From Carettochelys insculpta (Eukaryota; Chordata; Testudines; Carettochelyidae): a DNA stretch of 64,000 nt. Both the position numbers and the translations under genes were made by a program. Shown here one piece after another: positions 33,284-45,005 of this stretch; position 1 is the stretch's first letter, and each line of letters opens with the position of its first letter. Where the stretch lies: positions 60,962,001 to 61,026,000 of the forward strand of contig NC_134137.1 in the NCBI RefSeq assembly GCF_033958435.1, written 5' to 3'. The notes under the pieces were generated by a model that worked only from the letters and a program-made list of their open reading frames with translations, was not told the DNA's origin and searched no databases.

Positions 33284-34504
33284 TAAGACAATTTAAAGAT
33301 GGATGTAGTTAAATGGATAAAAATTCCTTCAGTGGACTTCTAGATGAGCAACTAATAGATCTTTTCCATCGCTGACATTTACCATTCTAATTTCAATGTA
33401 CATGCATTGGCATCGGAGAGGATCTGGAATAGATTTCATGCTGCATTTAAGATAAGTTTGCTCTATCTATCCCAGGGGAAATCCCCCACAGGCTTAAAGG
33501 AAATATGTAATTAAGGTAGTAAGTAAAGCTACCCACAAACTTCAAGTTCTCTTTATTTATACTGTATATTTGACTCATTTAACTCTATTTAATTCTGGCC
33601 TTTTAGGTAATTAAGGTGAAAAGAATGCTGGAATATATTCCGGGAATGTCAGAGATTCTAGTGAGTGAGGTGCTAAGCCATCTCTTCCGTTAAGCTGTTT
33701 CCCATTTAGTGATACCTCACATGAACTCTTTTGCAGTACTTTGAAAAGGAAAGTTAACATACATTTCTTATATTTGGGAGCTCATGTTAGTGCTTACAAA
33801 GATTAGACTAATGTTAGTGGAACTACTCTTCGGTAAATGTCACTACTGTCTAACGCTTCAGTTGTATAGCAGCAATGCTCTTAAAAACCATTAAGGACAA
33901 TGCACAAATATGAGAGGCAATCTTGACAGAACCCCGCAAAATAAGTAAATAAATCCAGGACAACTGCGTTTTGGAAGGCCGAGGAAGGGTACAGCGTGGC
34001 ATACTGTTCAATCTTTACTTTTGGCGAGCCCTAAAATGTAGACCCCTCTGCAGGTGTAAGGAGCAATCCAGCTTGCAGGACTGGGCCTTTGAGTGGAATT
34101 TACATTAGTGAAGAGACTCTGTGCACGGCCCTCAGCACCTCTTATGTAGTCAGGGTCAGAGCCTCAGCTGTAATTCTGGCCAGTCAGAGTTGTGGTGGAA
34201 GCCCCTCCAGGCAGTGCTATGCTGGTGTTTTCCCAGCCAGGGCGGGGGAAGAGGAACAGCATTGGAGCTGCTTCCTGCCCCCATCAGGTCCATGGGCCAG
34301 AATCAACCCCTGCTTTCCTGACTCCAGCCCACAAGGCGCAGGGCTCCCCCACTCCTACCTGCTGCAGGCTGGATGCTGGGGAAGGGAGTCATAAGCTTCG
34401 GGGGCTGGATCCAGGCAAGCAGCAGTCTGCATCCAGACTGTGGGCCTGGGTTTCCCCACCCCGATCTAAAAGGTTGTTACAAGGAGGAGAGAGAAAAGTT
34501 ATTC
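33284..34504. other. No gene seen
   Basis: Unassigned. The overlapping plus-strand frames at 34089-34518 have no recognisable domain and no splice support. Confidence 0.4.
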
Positions 34505-34660
34505 TCCTCAACTCCTGACGATAGGACAAGAAACAGTGGTCTTAAATTGCAGCAAGGGAGGTTTAGTCAGGACATTAGGAAAAACTTCCTAACCTCTTCA
34601 CTCTTTGGAGGTTGTAACAAGCTCTTCTTAGGGTGATTATTTTGTGGGACGGGTTAGCAT
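34505..34660 (+). pseudogene. CR1 ORF2 C-terminal fragment
   Basis: Plus-strand reading DDRTRNSGLKLQQGRFSQDI followed by RKNFLTSSLF matches the conserved C-terminal motif of CR1 ORF2 (G.KLQ.GRF..DIRKNFLT). Only about 50 codons remain. Confidence 0.75.
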
Positions 34661-35168
34661 GTTATCAGGCCTGCCAATTGGGACAGAGGTGGGGAAAAGG
34701 AGCAGTTGCTCCCAGGCCTGGCATAACAAAGGGGCCCAGGGCTCCAGCCACTGCTGCAGTAGCAGCAGGGGTGGCCATAGCTCCAGCTCCTTTTGTAATG
34801 CCACAGAGTGTTGTGCCTCCACTCCACACATGGTGAGGGGAGGCCAGGGCTGACTGCCCTAAGTCCCATCCCTTCTAAAATTGGCCCTGCCCCTTCTGGG
34901 GGCAGGGATCTGGACTCTTCCACACCTTGCTCCCAGGTCCTCTGCAGGTGTCGGCACAGCTGCATGTTATAGAAGTGACACCTCGTGCTGCGGTGAATGC
35001 CATGTGGGTTATATGAGGAAAAGGCTTGATCAAAGAAGCCAATTGTTCTGAAGGTGATCAGCCTGTGGATTGATCATTTCATTCCATAGAACCCTTCAGC
35101 TGAGTGTGCTTTGGGATCAGCAGTCATGTGCTTCCTTCAGAACTTTACAGGATGTCCTAGGTCTCTCA
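34661..35168. other. No gene seen; GC-rich at 34670-34960
   Basis: Overlapping frames on both strands are compositional. Confidence 0.4.
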
Positions 35169-35395
35169 GGGTATGTCTACAAGCAATTAGACACCCGCAG
35201 TTGGCTTGAGCCAGCTGCCTCGGGCTTATGGAGCTCAGGCTAAGTGGCTGTTCCGCTGTGGTGTAGAGATGTGAGCCCGGGCTAGAGTATGGGTTCTAGG
35301 GCCCTGTGAGGTGGGAGGTCCCAGAGCTCAGGCTGCAGCGGGTTTTTAATTGTGCAGGCACAACCTCAGCGAGTCTTCTTAGACATCCATGTTAA
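35169..35395. mobile_element. MITE fragment, GGGTATGTCTACA family
   Basis: gggtatgtctacaagcaatt, gacacccgcagttggcttga, tggtgtagagatgtgagccc, ggtgggaggtcccagagctc and gggtttttaattg are the left half of a common turtle palindromic element. The right half is largely gone. Confidence 0.6.
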
Positions 35396-36038
35396 CCACC
35401 AACAAAGCTACCATGATGGGAAATGGAGCTGTTCTGTAATAAAATATATTTTGACCTGGTTATTGGGATGTTTACTCTATATTGGTTTAAGAGAGATGTC
35501 AGGCTAAAAAAACAAGTAGGAGGGGACACAGTGACTCAAGATAAGTCACGCCCTAGTAAACACTTAAGGGTGTTCAGCAACAATGCCTGAACTATTAGTT
35601 TTGAATAGTCTACCTCCTGGCTCCAGCCTACCCTATGAAACTGTTCTTGACAAACAGCCAAAAGCCCAGAAAATCATGAGAGCTAAAGAACACTGGATTG
35701 ATTTAAAGGGACTTGCTCTCTGAAGAAAGGAAGGAAGGAGTTTAGGGGAACCAGACTGAAATAAAGGCACCCATTGGGGTATTGGAAGAAATTAGGCCTC
35801 TGTAGTTTACAATCAGGGTGTTATGCGTTTATGTAATATAGGCATGGGTGTAGACTGCTGTTTTTAGAATCCCTTTTCTCTGTGTGCTTTGGTCCTACTG
35901 TTAAAATAAGAAGTACTTTGGCCTAAGACTGCCTAAAACTGTGTAATCCCTATGTTCACTATTGTCACTGACTCCTGGAGGTAAGAATTGCAGGTGTCTG
36001 ACCCAGTTGGACCTGCTGAATAACCACAGTTGATACAC
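35396..36038. other. No gene seen
   Basis: No feature can be supported. Confidence 0.45.
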
Positions 36039-36041
36039 TAA

Positions 36042-36749
36042 AGCTACGTCTACACGTGAATGCTACATGGAAATAGCTTATTTCGATGTAGTGACATCGA
36101 AATAAGCTATTTCGATGAATAACGTCTACACGTCCTCCAGGGCTGGTGCTGTCGACATTCAACGTCGACGATGGGCAGCACTACATCGAAGTAGGCGCTG
36201 CAGGGGAGTGTCTACACACCAAAGTGGCCCGCATCGAAATAAGGGTGCCAGGAACAGCTGCAGACAGGGTCACAGGGCGGACTCAACAGCAAGCCGTTCC
36301 CTTAAAGGGCCCCTCCCAGACACACTTGCACTAAACAGCACAAGATCCCAGAGCCAACAACTGGTTGCAGACCCTGTGCATGCAGCGTGGATCCCCAGCT
36401 GCAGCAGCAGCAGCCAGAAGCCCTGGGCTAAGGGCTGCCGCACACGGTGACCATAGAGCCCCGCAGGGGCTGGAGAGAGTGTCTCTCAACCCCTCAGCTG
36501 ATGGCCGCCATGGTGGACCCCACTATTTCGATGTTGCAGGACGCAGATCGGCTACACGTGCCCTACTTCAATGTTCAACGTCGAAGTAGGGCGCTATTCC
36601 CATCTCCTCATGAGGATAGCGACTTCGACGTCTCACTGCCTTATGGCGATTTCAACTTCGAAATAGTGCTCACCACGTGTAGACGTGGCGGGCGCTATTT
36701 CAAAGGTGGTGTGGCTACTTCGAAGTAGCCGGCACGTGTAGACGCGGCT
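36042..36749. mobile_element. MITE, 708 bp, with TAA on both sides
   Basis: agctacgtctacacgtgaa at the left end and cacgtgtagacgcggct at the right end are inverted repeats. TAA lies on both sides (36039-36041, 36750-36752) and may be a 3-bp target duplication of the PIF/Harbinger kind. A subterminal hairpin (ttatttcgatgt against acatcgaaataa, about 36077-36104) and repeated cgaagtag words continue the design. The interior 36280-36500 is GC-rich without a coding call. Confidence 0.8.
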
Positions 36750-36752
36750 TAA

Positions 36753-37872
36753 GTAAGCCTAACACAAAAGCATATTTAAGCGTAGGAGAATTATGGAATT
36801 CCACCCCTGTAGTGATCTGATACTTGCAGGGATGGATTCAGAGATGAGGAAGGGACAGAGGTGCAGTTACCCCTGAAACCATGACAACTGCTATCACAGA
36901 GCCACTGGGAAGATAGTCACTTCTGTAAAGCAATGGGTCTGAGATTTTTATATGATGCTCTAGCAATTACAGTTTAAAAGAGTCAACTCAAGTTTATGTT
37001 AACTATTCACAATGAGACAAGTAAAATGAAAATGAGACTAATTTATAAAACAAAATCATCTGTTTGCACTTACTATCTTTCTCTGTTGACTGCTGGATCT
37101 TTCTGCGGGCCTTGGCCCATCTACCCATAGGTAAATATGTGTCTGACAGACCTTCAGGAACACACAGGCAGGCAATATAAGGCTTACTTGAGATAAAGGA
37201 TTGCAAAAGCTACACTCAAAGCATCTAATATGCAGCAGCTAAAAAGAAAGACAAGAACACATCCACAACGGTCTTAATCCAAATCCCAGTAATCTAATTA
37301 CATGATAGACTACAGCTTCATGTCTCTTAATTTATAAAGGGATCAAGGAGAATTAGAATTGGGCTGCTGTACTTTGTGAAGGGCTCATCCTAGCATGACT
37401 GCGTGTACAAAAGCAATCCATACTGGGGGGCGGGGAGGGAATCACGAACAATGAATTCAGCACCATTCTGTACCTAGAAATTCAAGAAATGGGATCATCA
37501 TGTCCCTGTTCTTCTCTTTAGCCGCTGAAAGATGCTCTCTGGGTTCAATGCAAGTGTGTTTTGCTAAGTGGGAAATACACAAATGTATCCAGAGAAGAAT
37601 GGAAACACAGGCGTGCACACAATTAAATAACAGGCCTCATTGTTTGACAACTTATGGCTAATATTAAAATATAATACTTTATTATTGTGTACCAATTCTT
37701 TTAAAATTGACACATTGTTTCATATGCATTTATTTGTTGAATGGAGGAACTGTTAGTCAGGTATGTGGTCCCATTTGCATTACTGGGACTGCTTAGTTCT
37801 GTAAATAAGGACTGCTCGTATGAGTAAAAGTTTGCAGGACTGGCCCATAAATTGTTACATTTCATCTGTTTT
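36753..37872. other. No gene seen
   Basis: AT-rich, no supportable exon. A G-run lies at 37424-37438. Confidence 0.45.
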
Positions 37873-37966
37873 TCCTACAAAACAAAACAGCAGAAATGTA
37901 GCATTGTAAAGATTAACAAAATGATTTATTCTGTGATAAGCTTTCATGGGACAGACTTTTACTGTT
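37873..37966 (-). mobile_element. Solo Penelope-like 3' tail, short
   Basis: caaaacaaaacagcagaaat, gtagcattgtaaagattaac and gtgataagctttcatgggac align with the tail unit at 20037-20160. Confidence 0.65.
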
Positions 37967-38948
37967 ATGCTATCAACATAGGGAGAAGAGCAAAACTGAA
38001 AAGAAAAACAAAACACAGACCATGTAAAACTTATAATGCAAAGCTACAAAAAGATGATGCAGAGTATGACCAGCCTTCAGGATAAAGGACCTAGTATCAA
38101 TAAAGGAGGAAGAGTTTTGTCAGATACTCACACATAATCAGAATTCCCCCCCTACCTCGCCCTCTGGCACCCTGGCTAGGCCAGATTAAAAGTTGTTTAT
38201 CAAATAAACTTTATTGTGCATTTAGACCACATTTTTCAATTCTGGCTGCTTAAGGTTAGGTTCCCAAATCCCTGTGGAGGTTCCCAAATAAAAGTGGGCA
38301 GACTTGCAAAGGTGCTGAGCACCCACAAATCCCACTGCTGTGAATGGGCATTGTTGTTTTTTTGCCCACCTGTGAATTTAGGAGTTTAACTGTCAGCATC
38401 TAGGTTGGAAAATACTGGCTGTTCAGAAAGCATAATGAAACCTTTAAAAATGAAACCAAGAACGAGGCAGAGTGAGGGATACAGATATGTAGGCTCCTGT
38501 ACTCACTGCCATTCAGCCGCTCCACCAGCTAGTGTCAAACTGTATCTCTGGTTTCAGCATCCGTTTTTTCCTACTTTCGCTTTCACAAAATCATTTTGCT
38601 TCTCCTTGCTCCCTCAACTCCCATGGATGGCTTTTCAGAGTTGGCGGTTTTAAGACTTCATGGTCTGACCTCCTTCATCTCTTCTGCCTGACCCTTACCC
38701 TGAATGCACTTATGTCCCACCTGTTGCTTAATTTGTAATGAAACAGGTGCTGGGACTTGAGCAATTAGGTGATGGGGCCAAGCGATTTTTTTAAATTCAC
38801 AACTGATTCAGCAAGTACTGCTCAGGCCAGAGGTGCCAGGGCCCACTTAAAGATTCACTTCTGCCATGCTGCTCGCAGTTAATCAAAGTGATCTGTGGAT
38901 AAATTACCTCCTGTTGCTCCTTTCTCCACCTGCCTGTCTGACACTCAA
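37967..38948. other. No gene seen
   Basis: No coding or repeat call. Confidence 0.45.
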
Positions 38949-39036
38949 GCTACGTCTATATGAGATATAGCAGTCAACTGCTGATATGCAATTTTAGCTA
39001 TGTCAATTGCCTAGCTAAAATCGGCTAATCAGCAAT
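38949..39036. mobile_element. MITE, left end only
   Basis: gctacgtctatatgagatat and gtcaactgctgatatgcaat align with the start of the element at 10514-10769. It is cut at 39036 by the next repeat. Confidence 0.5.
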
Positions 39037-39203
39037 CATAAGAACATAAGAACAGCCATAATGGGTCAGACCAAAGGTCCATCTAGCCCAGTATCCTGTC
39101 TGCCGACAGTAGCCAGTGCCAGGTGCCCCAGTGGAGGTGAACCAAAGACAATGTAGCCTGAGCCAGGGCAGTGCTTTTATTGCAGTAGTTCCCAGGCATG
39201 ATG
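39037..39203. repeat. Reptile interspersed repeat ('cataagaacataagaac'), copy 1
   Basis: cataagaacataagaacagc, gggtcagaccaaaggtccat and ctagcccagtatcctgtctg belong to a dispersed repeat seen widely in sauropsid genomes. I cannot place it in a class from sequence alone. Confidence 0.6.
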
Positions 39204-40135
39204 ATCTAAGAACATAAGTACAGTCATACTGGATCAGAGCACAGGTCCATCTAGACCAGGGGTCTGCAACTTGCCCTTCCGGAGCTATATTTGGCTCTTT
39301 AAGGACTTGTTTTTGGCTTTTGACTCTATAATTGCAAGTACAAAAAAAAATCCAAAACAAAAAAATCCCTCCTGATTATTTTCAATAAACAATGAATGTC
39401 TCAAAGCCCAATAATAAACAACCCATATCTAAATAGCAAATGATATGTGACTTTGAAACATTGGATAACTCCCTCTTTAATATATGCAGTGCATTGTGGG
39501 ATATAATACTGTATCTCTGTTTTGATCATGTTGCTAATAAAGTCTTGATTTTGGAAAGGAAAAGGAAGCATGCAGCCTTCCTGCTGTGAAGGGAAACACA
39601 TTTTAAGAAAGAAAGCTGAAATTAAATGTGAAGTAAAATTGGCATAATTACAGTGGGTTCGGGTGTGAAAGTAAGGAAGGTGTTACTAGAAACACACATG
39701 TAAAGTGTGAGGAAATAGAATGTATAAAACATTTGTGAATGTCCTGCAGTAAATGTGTATCTCATTACAAATTGTTGTGTTTGAGCTGTTCTTAAAATAG
39801 GAGCTACAAAGAGTCAGGTTTTACGTTACTTGTTAAGGACTGGCTCGTATTCACATGCCTTGTGGCTCTTGAATTACTGAGTTTTTACCAATTTTTTTCT
39901 TAAATGGCATTTCTTGCTGTTTTGATTGCTGACCCCTCATCTAGACTAATATCCTGTCTTCTGCCAGTGGCCAGTGTCAGCTGCCCCACTGGGAAGGAAC
40001 AGAAGAGGTAATCAAAACGTGAGCTATCCCCCCGAGTCACCCATTCTCAGCTTCTGGCAAACAGAGGTTAGGAACGCCATCCCTGCCCATGCTGGCTAAT
40101 CGCCATTGATGGACCTATGGGCAGGTAGTGAGGGG
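39204..40135. repeat. Same interspersed repeat, copy 2, split by a hAT element
   Basis: The copy starts aagaacataagtacagtcat, breaks at gtccatctagac (39256), and resumes at 39939 with tatcctgtcttctgccagtg. It continues through cccattctcagcttctggca to about 40135. The 682-bp insert between is a hAT element with an exact 8-bp duplication, so removing it restores a continuous copy. Confidence 0.7.
39257..39938. mobile_element. hAT non-autonomous transposon with exact 8-bp target duplication
   Basis: The left terminus CAGGGGTCTGCAAC and right terminus ATTGCTGACCCCTC are inverted repeats. ATCTAGAC flanks both sides exactly (39249-39256 and 39939-39946). Shared subterminal words with 25316-25945 (gctctttaaggac, taaggactggctcgtattca) put both in one family. 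No transposase is encoded. Confidence 0.9.
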
Positions 40136-40261
40136 GGAATAATTTCCAATACTAAATAAATATGACACACACTATCGGTTTGTGATCGTAAGAGCATCAG
40201 GAGATCCAGACAGCACAGCCATTGGGCCACCTTTGGATAGGTCATAGGTGAGTGCCCTTAT

Positions 40262-40437
40262 CTATCTCCTAGAACTGGAGGACACCTTCAGGGATCATGG
40301 AGTCCAGTCCCCTGCACTCTGAGTAGGACCTCTCACCATCCCACACAGACTTTTTTTTTAAATAGCCCCCTCAATGATTGAGGTCACAACCCTGCGGTTA
40401 AGCAGGCCAGTGTTCAAACCCCCGAGCTATGCCTCCA
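40262..40437 (-). mobile_element. Cry I-type tRNA-derived SINE
   Basis: Read on the minus strand it begins aggcatagctcgggggtttg, has the B-box region gggttgtgacctcaatc (about 40374-40390) followed by attgagggggctattt, an A-rich stretch, and the CR1-like tail ggggactggactccatgatc. It is the same family as 24998-25192. Confidence 0.8.
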
Positions 40438-40456
40438 GTTTTTTTTCTGCCTTATC

Positions 40457-40485
40457 GTTTTGTTTTGTTTTGTTTTGTTTTGTTT
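40457..40485. repeat. (GTTTT)n microsatellite
   Basis: About five units of TTTTG. Confidence 0.9.
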
Positions 40486-40589
40486 TTAAATTATTTTAAG
40501 ACACAAAGGAACACCTCCTTTGGCGAGCCTGCAGTCTGGCTTAGGCTTTGTGGTCCCTCCTTGCAAAGTATGATCATTGTGCTGGAGCT

Positions 40590-40733
40590 TCCAAGTTTGC
40601 AGCTTTGAAGTTGCTGTGGGGAGAATTAGCCTAATGAAGAGCTGCATATTCGGCGCAGCACTTCATTAGTATTCTCTGCTTGGGCTGATTCCCATGGCCC
40701 CTTCGAAGAAGGGGGCTGGTGTAGACACAGCCT
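40590..40733. mobile_element. MITE, right half
   Basis: gaagagctgcatattcggcg mirrored by gcacttcattagtattctct, then cccttcgaagaagggggc, and the terminus tggtgtagacacagcc. The left half is missing. Confidence 0.6.
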
Positions 40734-41513
40734 GAGTGTGGGTTGTGTGGGGAGAAGGAGGAAGATGGGATTAGATGAGAGGCTGGGGATGCCTAGCTTG
40801 GGTGAGGGGGGATGGGGTAAGAGCAGGGGGCTGGTGGTGCCTGGCTTTGTGGGAGGAGAGGGGCTCAGGCAGGCAGCTCCTGGGGCTTGCCGGGCTCAGG
40901 TGGCTGGCTGGCTTGCAGAACTCACAGGGCTTGAGTTACTGGCCCTGGCATCACAGGGCTCAGGCGGCTCAGGCTGGCAGGTGGGCAGCTGGTCCCAGCA
41001 ATGTGGGGCTCAGGCAGCTCAGGCTGGTGGGTGGGTGAGTGGCCTGGGCAGTGTGGGGCTTGGGTGGGAGGCTCGGGCGACTAGCCTGCAGCTGGGGCAG
41101 CTGGCTGGGGGGCGGGTAACTGGTCTTGGCAGCGCAGGACTCAGATGGTGGGCGGCTAGGCAGCTGGGCCCAGCGGCTGGCCTTGGCAGCGGGGGACTCA
41201 GGCAGGTGGCTCTGGCAGCTCAGGTCTCATGTGGGTGGACAGCTGGCACGGGCAGCTCTGGCTGTTGGCATGGGGCTCAGGCAGTTGGCCAGCTGGGGCT
41301 GCACCAAGCACCTGCAAGGGGCCAAGAAAAACTATTTGTGGTTATTTTAAATTTTAAATAACATTTTTATATCAAGCTATTCTGTTTATTTTAAATTACA
41401 AACTGAATTTTTTGTTGAAAGGGGGTTGGATGATGGTAAAGAAGAGATGTGGGGTGTGAGAGTTTCTCAAAAAGCGGTAGGGGGTGCAGTGCTGAAAAGT
41501 TTGGGGACCACTG
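40734..41513. repeat. GC-rich degenerate tandem array, probably inside a hAT element
   Basis: Between about 40860 and 41290 words such as ggggctcaggcagctcaggc, ggtgggcagctggtcccagc and cagctggc recur in loose tandem order. A likely hAT right end (agtttggggaccactg) follows at 41498-41513, but no left end was found. The 207-codon plus-strand frame through this block is a translation of the array, rich in G, A, L, S and Q, and not a gene. Confidence 0.55.
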
Positions 41514-41839
41514 CTCTGTATTTATAGTACACACCGTTACTGTAAATAATTTAGGAATGCAAGCGTATGTTGGAGATTGGGAATGGCAACCTTTCTGAAG
41601 AATTGGAGGGGAACGGTAAATGCCCTAATCAGCCAATGTCTGTATTAATGTCTGACTAGATACAGTCAACCAGTTCTCCAAGGAACAGCTCTGTAATCTT
41701 AAATTTTGAGAGGTGTCATGCAGTAACTCTGGAGGACAAGGCTTCCATCTAGTGGTGAAATGTGAAGGTGCAAAGGTAGCTACAAGCTGGAATTCGAATG
41801 GCTGAAGCTCGTGTAAATATTCATATAAAGTGCATCATC

Positions 41840-42009
41840 TTCCAAGGGCAAGGGAGAGAGAGTCTTAGCGGCGTATGTTCTCACGGCAGCTAGCCCCTTG
41901 CACAGCCATACCTATATTATTTTTAATGCACTAGGTTGAACTGTGCTAGCGGGAGTATGTCTTTTTGAGCTGGGAATTACACCCCAGCTTAAAGTGTAGA
42001 CATAACACT
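41840..42009. mobile_element. MITE, right end
   Basis: gtgctagcgggagtatgtct, gagctgggaattacacccca and agcttaaagtgtagacataac are the right terminus of another common turtle MITE family. Confidence 0.5.
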
Positions 42010-42582
42010 TCGAGTGTGTTCCTGCAGGGCTGTGCTCTGTGCTGTTGTTGGTAGGCACCCAATTGGGAAAGGATTTAAGCATGGGTGAAGGTCAATGGAC
42101 CTTCCCCACATGCTATCAACTTAAACATATGCTTAAGGGATACGCTGAATGCGGGTGCTTTGCTTTTCTGGATCAGGGTGCTAGTGAAGGTTTGGTGCAG
42201 AAGAAAGAGAGTGACAGGTTTCTTTTACTAGCATAGCTATCTATCCATGTACCGGTATGCCTCCTTCTCCTCATCCCCTCCACATAGTACCAGAAAGGGT
42301 GACTTGCTGACCTCGGGGGGCAGGAGGGCAGAATGGATGAATTATCCGTGGATTGCGTGAGGAGAGAGAGACAATAGGAGGTGAGACTACGGAAACAAAC
42401 AAGCCTAAAAAAATTCCAAGTTTGGGAAAGGGAAGAGACCAGAGAGGAGAAGCAATATTGTTTATGGTAGCACATTATTTTTCTATTTGTTAAATAAGGT
42501 ATGCAATTTTAGTCAAGCAACCCTACTAAATAAGCTATAAAATATGAAACACTGTGTAAGACATGGGTGGGTTTAAAAAGGG
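42010..42582. other. No gene seen
   Basis: No feature called between the MITE end and the retroviral LTR. Confidence 0.4.
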
Positions 42583-42677
42583 TGTTATGCTTAAACGAGG
42601 CACACAAGATCTTTTACAGGGGAGAAGGCAGTATGCCGCATTTATTGAGAATATAACAGTAGCATATGCTTTTCACA

Positions 42678-42746
<69 letters not shown>

Positions 42747-43522
42747 CCGCCAAACAATGTGATAGTTACCAATCCAGAGCCTGGATCAATCTAGTGGCCA
42801 GCTAGACTGATCACAAAGGGGGAGCAGGGCCTTGTCGGTCACAATCCAATGCTCTCCTGGAGTTGGTGGCAAGACGAACCCAAAATCCCATGGCAAAGCA
42901 CCCTGCTTTTATAATCCTTTCCTCCATTGAGGTTTGCTGTGTCAGTCGGTGACTGGTATGTTATCTTTCCATACCAGTGGGTCTCAAAACATCTGCAAAA
43001 GGGTCATCCTGTAATCAATTGTCCGTAGGGGTGCCTGCTCCATGCTTTAGTGTCGTCAATCTGCCAATCAAATCACTTCTTGACCGGAGGTACGCACTGA
43101 TGGTCCTTCTCTGACACCGTGAAGTCTGTCTTCACCCACGCTTCGCTCCTCCTTCCTTGGCTATCTGACTCTGGGTATAACCTTCACACCTTTATCTCAA
43201 CACAGGCATACCACTTTCACATGTAAACAATTCTTACAAGGACTCTCAGAGAAAAGCAGAGTAAAGGTGTTGTACATCAAACAATTAAGGCTTCAGCCTT
43301 CAACATCATCCTGTAATCTCATTAACATAGACACAATACCAAACTGTCTATTACTTACTTACTAAATTCACTAAACTCTAAAACAGGAGGCATATATTCA
43401 ATTAAAGAACTTCATTAATAAAATCAGTAAGTGTTACATGTGTTAATATGTTACCTTTCATTTCTACCTTGTTAAGCTTAAAATTCAAAGTTTAAAAGAG
43501 AATAAAACTTTCAGCTCCAACA
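42583..43522 (-). mobile_element. Endogenous retrovirus 3' LTR (940 bp)
   Basis: On the minus strand the LTR starts TGTTGGAGC and ends GCATAACA, giving the expected TGTT...AACA ends. A purine-rich tract adjoins its start (43523-43535). An AATAAA signal lies on the minus strand near 42650, about 65 bp before the end. A long (CA)n/(GA)n run (42674-42744) sits in the LTR. A second, truncated copy of the same LTR end is found at 50285-50424. The LTR supplies promoter and polyadenylation functions to the provirus; activity cannot be judged here. Confidence 0.8.
42674..42744. repeat. (CA)n(GA)n microsatellite inside the LTR
   Basis: About ten CA units are followed by about 25 GA units. The other LTR copy (50378-50409) has only the CA part, so the GA run expanded after the two copies separated. 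Confidence 0.95.
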
Positions 43523-43535
43523 TATCCCCTTTTTG
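43523..43535 (-). promoter_or_regulatory. Retroviral polypurine tract
   Basis: The minus strand reads AAAAAGGGGATA immediately before the LTR's TG. Such a tract primes plus-strand DNA synthesis in retroviruses. Confidence 0.7.
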
Positions 43536-43562
43536 ACCCCTAAAGAATCTTTCTTGAGTGGG

Positions 43563-44615
43563 TCACGTCTTATATAATTGTCTCATAGCTATATATTGGG
43601 AGGCAATCTGTGCTTGTGGTTGTAATTTGACAAACATTCTTTTTGTCCAGCAACACATACATATCATTCTGATTAGGCAAATACAGGACAGTATTAATAC
43701 AATCATTAATGGGTGAAGCATAAATGACAGCATACTTTTAGATGCGAGAGACCAGCCTGTAAAAACATCATACCAGTGGTAGGCTGTAAGTTCTTCTTCT
43801 GCACCAACGATCTTAATCTTATCCCTATTTGCACGTGTTATTTGAAGGACTCGCCTTCCCACATCCTTCTGAGTTTCCTGTAGAAATTGTGTGATTTTTC
43901 TTTCTAGAAGCAAATGGTCAGCTAATTCTTCCCAGTTTAAATCAAGAGAGATGGAGAAATTAACTAAAGGAGCAATTACCGTACTTTGGGGGTTTCTCTA
44001 GTTTAGGAAGGTAATAAGTGTGATTCTTAGTGTATAAGATGCTTGCATTGCATTTACACTCATCTACTGGTGGTTGGCTAATGCTGTTATCCTCCCAAAA
44101 TATTGTTTCCCAGGCTATGACATATACCCATTGTCCATTGTACATTACTTGGGTTATATTTTCTAGTTCATCCCAGGCTCAAGTGCCTAGTGATGTATGC
44201 CTGCTACGTGGCTCTGTGGTAGCAGGTAGGGAGAGGCATACCCGTTTGTAAGGGTCCCACTCTGTACATTCTCATGTATCCAATAACCCTTTTTCTGTCC
44301 CAGCCCACTGTCCCAAAATGGGGGATAACCAGAAGGATCTCATGGCAAGTTTTGCTAGTGGCTGACTTTCCATAGCTCTGCCTCCACAGATTGTTGATGA
44401 GCCATTTTCACAATAATTTCTCCTAATAACAATTCAGGTTTTACTTTGCTAGAGACATACTGTATCCATTCATGCTTCCAAGTGTCAAACAAAGACGTTT
44501 TCCTTTGTTGCAAAAGGTGTTCTAGTACTTTAACATTGCCTGGTATTACCCAAAACACCTCATGTTCGCATAAGGATAAACTAAGAATTTGCATTTTGGT
44601 GCATCCTATAGCCAA
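43563..44615 (-). pseudogene. Endogenous retrovirus env remnant
   Basis: Several minus-strand open pieces lie just upstream of the polypurine tract, the normal place for env. The 116-codon piece at 43563-43913 has a hydrophobic membrane-spanning segment in its second half followed by a cysteine-rich cytoplasmic start, as in a transmembrane subunit. The pieces at 43960-44145 and 44355-44615 contain N-x-S/T sites and cysteines, as in surface and ectodomain parts. Frameshifts and stops separate them, so no functional envelope protein can be made. Homology was judged from position and features only. Confidence 0.65.
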
Positions 44616-45005
44616 GGTAGTCTTATTTCCGAGTCCAGCTGTTCCTTATATACCAGCCAAGTGGTGTCACAAGTGTTGATGGTGTGGCTGGAAGAACTGT
44701 TTTCCTCTGTAAAGAGTTTAGGCATTACAACACCATTACTTGTGTAAGCAAGTTAATGTGGGAATCAGGTTTTAGCTGTTCTCCATACCTTTTCCTTTAG
44801 TTTGCCTGGCGAAGTACATTTGAGAAAGGGTAGAGATGCTAGGCACCGCACTCATTGGTCTAGGCAGCTGCTAGGCATTTTGGTTTGCGGAGCTGATACT
44901 GCATTGTTACTAGCACCGGACCAGGTAACACATGGCCTTGACAGGAAAGCTGCCAGCTGAAGCTTTACAGCACTTGGGGCAGAATCTTATACCATCAGGG
45001 TTTTA

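Noticed and set aside
36115..36728. Overlapping plus-strand frames
   Set aside because: They lie entirely inside a MITE with inverted terminal repeats.
40738..41361. 207-codon plus-strand frame
   Set aside because: Translation of a degenerate tandem array; repeated G, A, L, S and Q words track the DNA repeat.
42563..42805. 80-codon frame with alternating R and E
   Set aside because: Translation of the (GA)n microsatellite in the LTR.
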